From Ferrimicrobium sp. (GTDB lineage Bacteria > Actinomycetota > Acidimicrobiia > Acidimicrobiales > Acidimicrobiaceae): 14,369 bases of DNA. Location of the stretch: the NCBI GenBank assembly GCA_027365375.1, contig DAHXNM010000092.1, positions 1 to 14,369 on the forward strand, in the 5' to 3' direction. Below, piece by piece: positions 13,323 through 14,369 of the stretch (positions within the stretch are counted from its first letter, which is position 1; each line of letters begins with the position of its first letter). Both the position numbers and the translations under genes were made by a program. Under the pieces are notes generated by a model. It was given only the letters and a program-made list of their open reading frames with translations, had not been told where the DNA came from and did no database searches.

Positions 13323-14369
13323 ATGAGGTTAACCGGAGCTCAGGCACTGATAAAGTCGCTTGAGATGCAGGGGGTTGAGACGGTGTTTGGCCTTCCAGGA
13401 GGAGCCATTCTGCCCGTCTATGATCCGCTGTTGGAGTCACCGATCCGCCATATCCTTGTGCGTCATGAGCAGGGCGCTGGCCATGCGGCCGAAGGCTTCG
13501 CACAGGCCACGGGGCGTCCGGGAGTTGCCATTGTGACTAGCGGTCCTGCGGCCACGAATATCGTAACCGCGGTGGCGGATGCCTATGTTGACTCCATACC
13601 TATCGTGGTGATCACCGGTCAAGTCGCCACGACCTCGATAGGAACCGATGCGTTTCAAGAGACCGACACTACCGGCATCACGATGTCTGTTACGAAGCAC
13701 AATTGGCTGATTACACAGGCAAGTGACATACCTCGGGTGATAGCCGAGGCCTTTCACGTGGCCACGACCGGTCGACCAGGGCCCGTCGTCGTTGACTTTC
13801 CTAAGGATGTTGCCAACGATACCATGGAGTGGTATTGGCCTCGCCGGCTGGATTTGCCAGGCTACCAGCCCACGGTCAAGGGGCACTCGAAGATGATAGA
13901 GCAGGCGGCGGCGATGATCGCTAGCGCAAAGCGGCCGGTGATTTATGCCGGCGGAGGGCTCATCCGAGGCAACGCATCGGCTGAGTTGCAGGCGTTGGTG
14001 GATCGCTCCGGCATCCCGGTGGTGACGACCCTGATGGCGAGAGGCGTCATCGCTGACTCACACCCGCTTTGTTTGGGGATGCCAGGGATGCACGGCAACT
14101 TCACCGCCGTGACCTCCCTGCAACAGGCGGACCTGGTTATTGCACTTGGTAGTCGTTTCGATGATCGCGTGACCGGCAAGGTCGATGCCTTTGCCGCCAA
14201 GGCGCGTATCATACATGTCGATATCGACCCTGCTGAACTCGGGAAGGTCCGGCGACCCGATGTTCCTATCGTTGGTGATGTGAAGTCGGTGATCCCGGAG
14301 ATCACTCGGCACCTCCCGGCTCAGGCAGCTGATCTATCGGACTGGATTGCCCAGTTGCGCGCCTGGAGG
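13323..14369 (+). CDS. ilvB: Acetolactate synthase large subunit, N-terminal 349 residues (cut by window edge)
   Basis: IlvB condenses pyruvate with pyruvate or 2-ketobutyrate, the first common step of Val/Leu/Ile synthesis, using thiamine diphosphate and FAD. The visible 349 residues are open to the window end: the thiamine-diphosphate PYR domain with GLPGGAILPVYD (23-34), catalytic Glu49 in RHEQGAGHAAEGFA, IGTDAFQET (106-114) and KHNWLI, then the FAD-binding middle domain with VVVDFPKDV (155-163), GSRFDDRVTG (276-285) and IIHVDIDPAELGK. The usual SGPGATN reads SGPAATN, with Ala76 for Gly. The position equivalent to plant Pro197 is Ala102. ATG 13323 is preceded by AAGGAGG five bases upstream; an in-frame ATG at 13308 overlaps that site and is less likely. 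About 240 C-terminal residues lie outside the window. Confidence 0.95.
   Translation, partial: MRLTGAQALIKSLEMQGVETVFGLPGGAILPVYDPLLESPIRHILVRHEQGAGHAAEGFAQATGRPGVAIVTSGPAATNIVTAVADAYVDSIPIVVITGQVATTSIGTDAFQETDTTGITMSVTKHNWLITQASDIPRVIAEAFHVATTGRPGPVVVDFPKDVANDTMEWYWPRRLDLPGYQPTVKGHSKMIEQAAAMIASAKRPVIYAGGGLIRGNASAELQALVDRSGIPVVTTLMARGVIADSHPLCLGMPGMHGNFTAVTSLQQADLVIALGSRFDDRVTGKVDAFAAKARIIHVDIDPAELGKVRRPDVPIVGDVKSVIPEITRHLPAQAADLSDWIAQLRAWR

Noticed and set aside
1..14369. Search for tRNA/rRNA genes, CRISPR repeats, insertion sequences, attachment sites or defence genes.
   Set aside because: None seen; nearly all sequence is covered by conserved housekeeping genes with short gaps.

Overview
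The window looks like a chromosomal housekeeping segment of an actinobacterium, most probably an acidophilic Acidimicrobiia-type organism (Ferrimicrobium/Acidimicrobium relatives). That placement rests on protein style (four-PASTA-domain membrane kinase, GatCAB amidotransferase, SCP2-type protein, actinobacterial-looking IlvB/IlvD), frequent TTG starts, moderately high GC and tight gene overlaps; it is inference from appearance, not from a search. Nothing marks the region as mobile: no integrase, transposase, tRNA gene, CRISPR array or defence gene was found.

Layout. Left end, minus strand: the first 19 codons of a nicotinate phosphoribosyltransferase gene (pncB), overlapping the 3' end of an lgt-like gene. 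Next comes a perfect 17-bp tandem duplication and an unrecognised 197-residue protein gene, also minus. From about 1.58 kb everything is on the plus strand: a glycerophosphodiester phosphodiesterase, mnmA (tRNA 2-thiolation) and ligA (NAD+-dependent DNA ligase) form a tight run with 8-nt overlaps. After a 188-nt gap comes a PASTA Ser/Thr kinase whose true start is upstream of the obvious GTG, then an SCP2-like protein, then gatC-gatA-gatB with 4-nt overlaps. A large hairpin spans the gatB stop codon. The right end is branched-chain amino acid synthesis: ilvD, then a short BCAA-rich leader peptide, two hairpins (the second a good intrinsic terminator), then ilvB, cut by the window edge after 349 codons.

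How the genes work together. gatCAB makes Gln-tRNA(Gln) and/or Asn-tRNA(Asn) by transamidation; mnmA modifies the wobble uridine of tRNAs for Lys/Glu/Gln; ligA seals DNA nicks. The PASTA kinase probably senses cell-wall fragments. ilvB and ilvD are two steps of valine/isoleucine synthesis, and the leader peptide (9 of 16 codons Leu/Ile/Val) plus terminator in front of ilvB strongly suggests transcription attenuation by BCAA supply.

The most interesting items are regulatory rather than a new protein system: the ilvB attenuator with a possible long-range antiterminator that would mask the leader peptide's own ribosome-binding site; a 24-nt palindrome at the gatC/gatA junction that would hide the gatA Shine-Dalgarno until gatC is translated; and the lgt-like protein, which lacks several residues normally invariant in Lgt. 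No clearly undescribed biological system was found.
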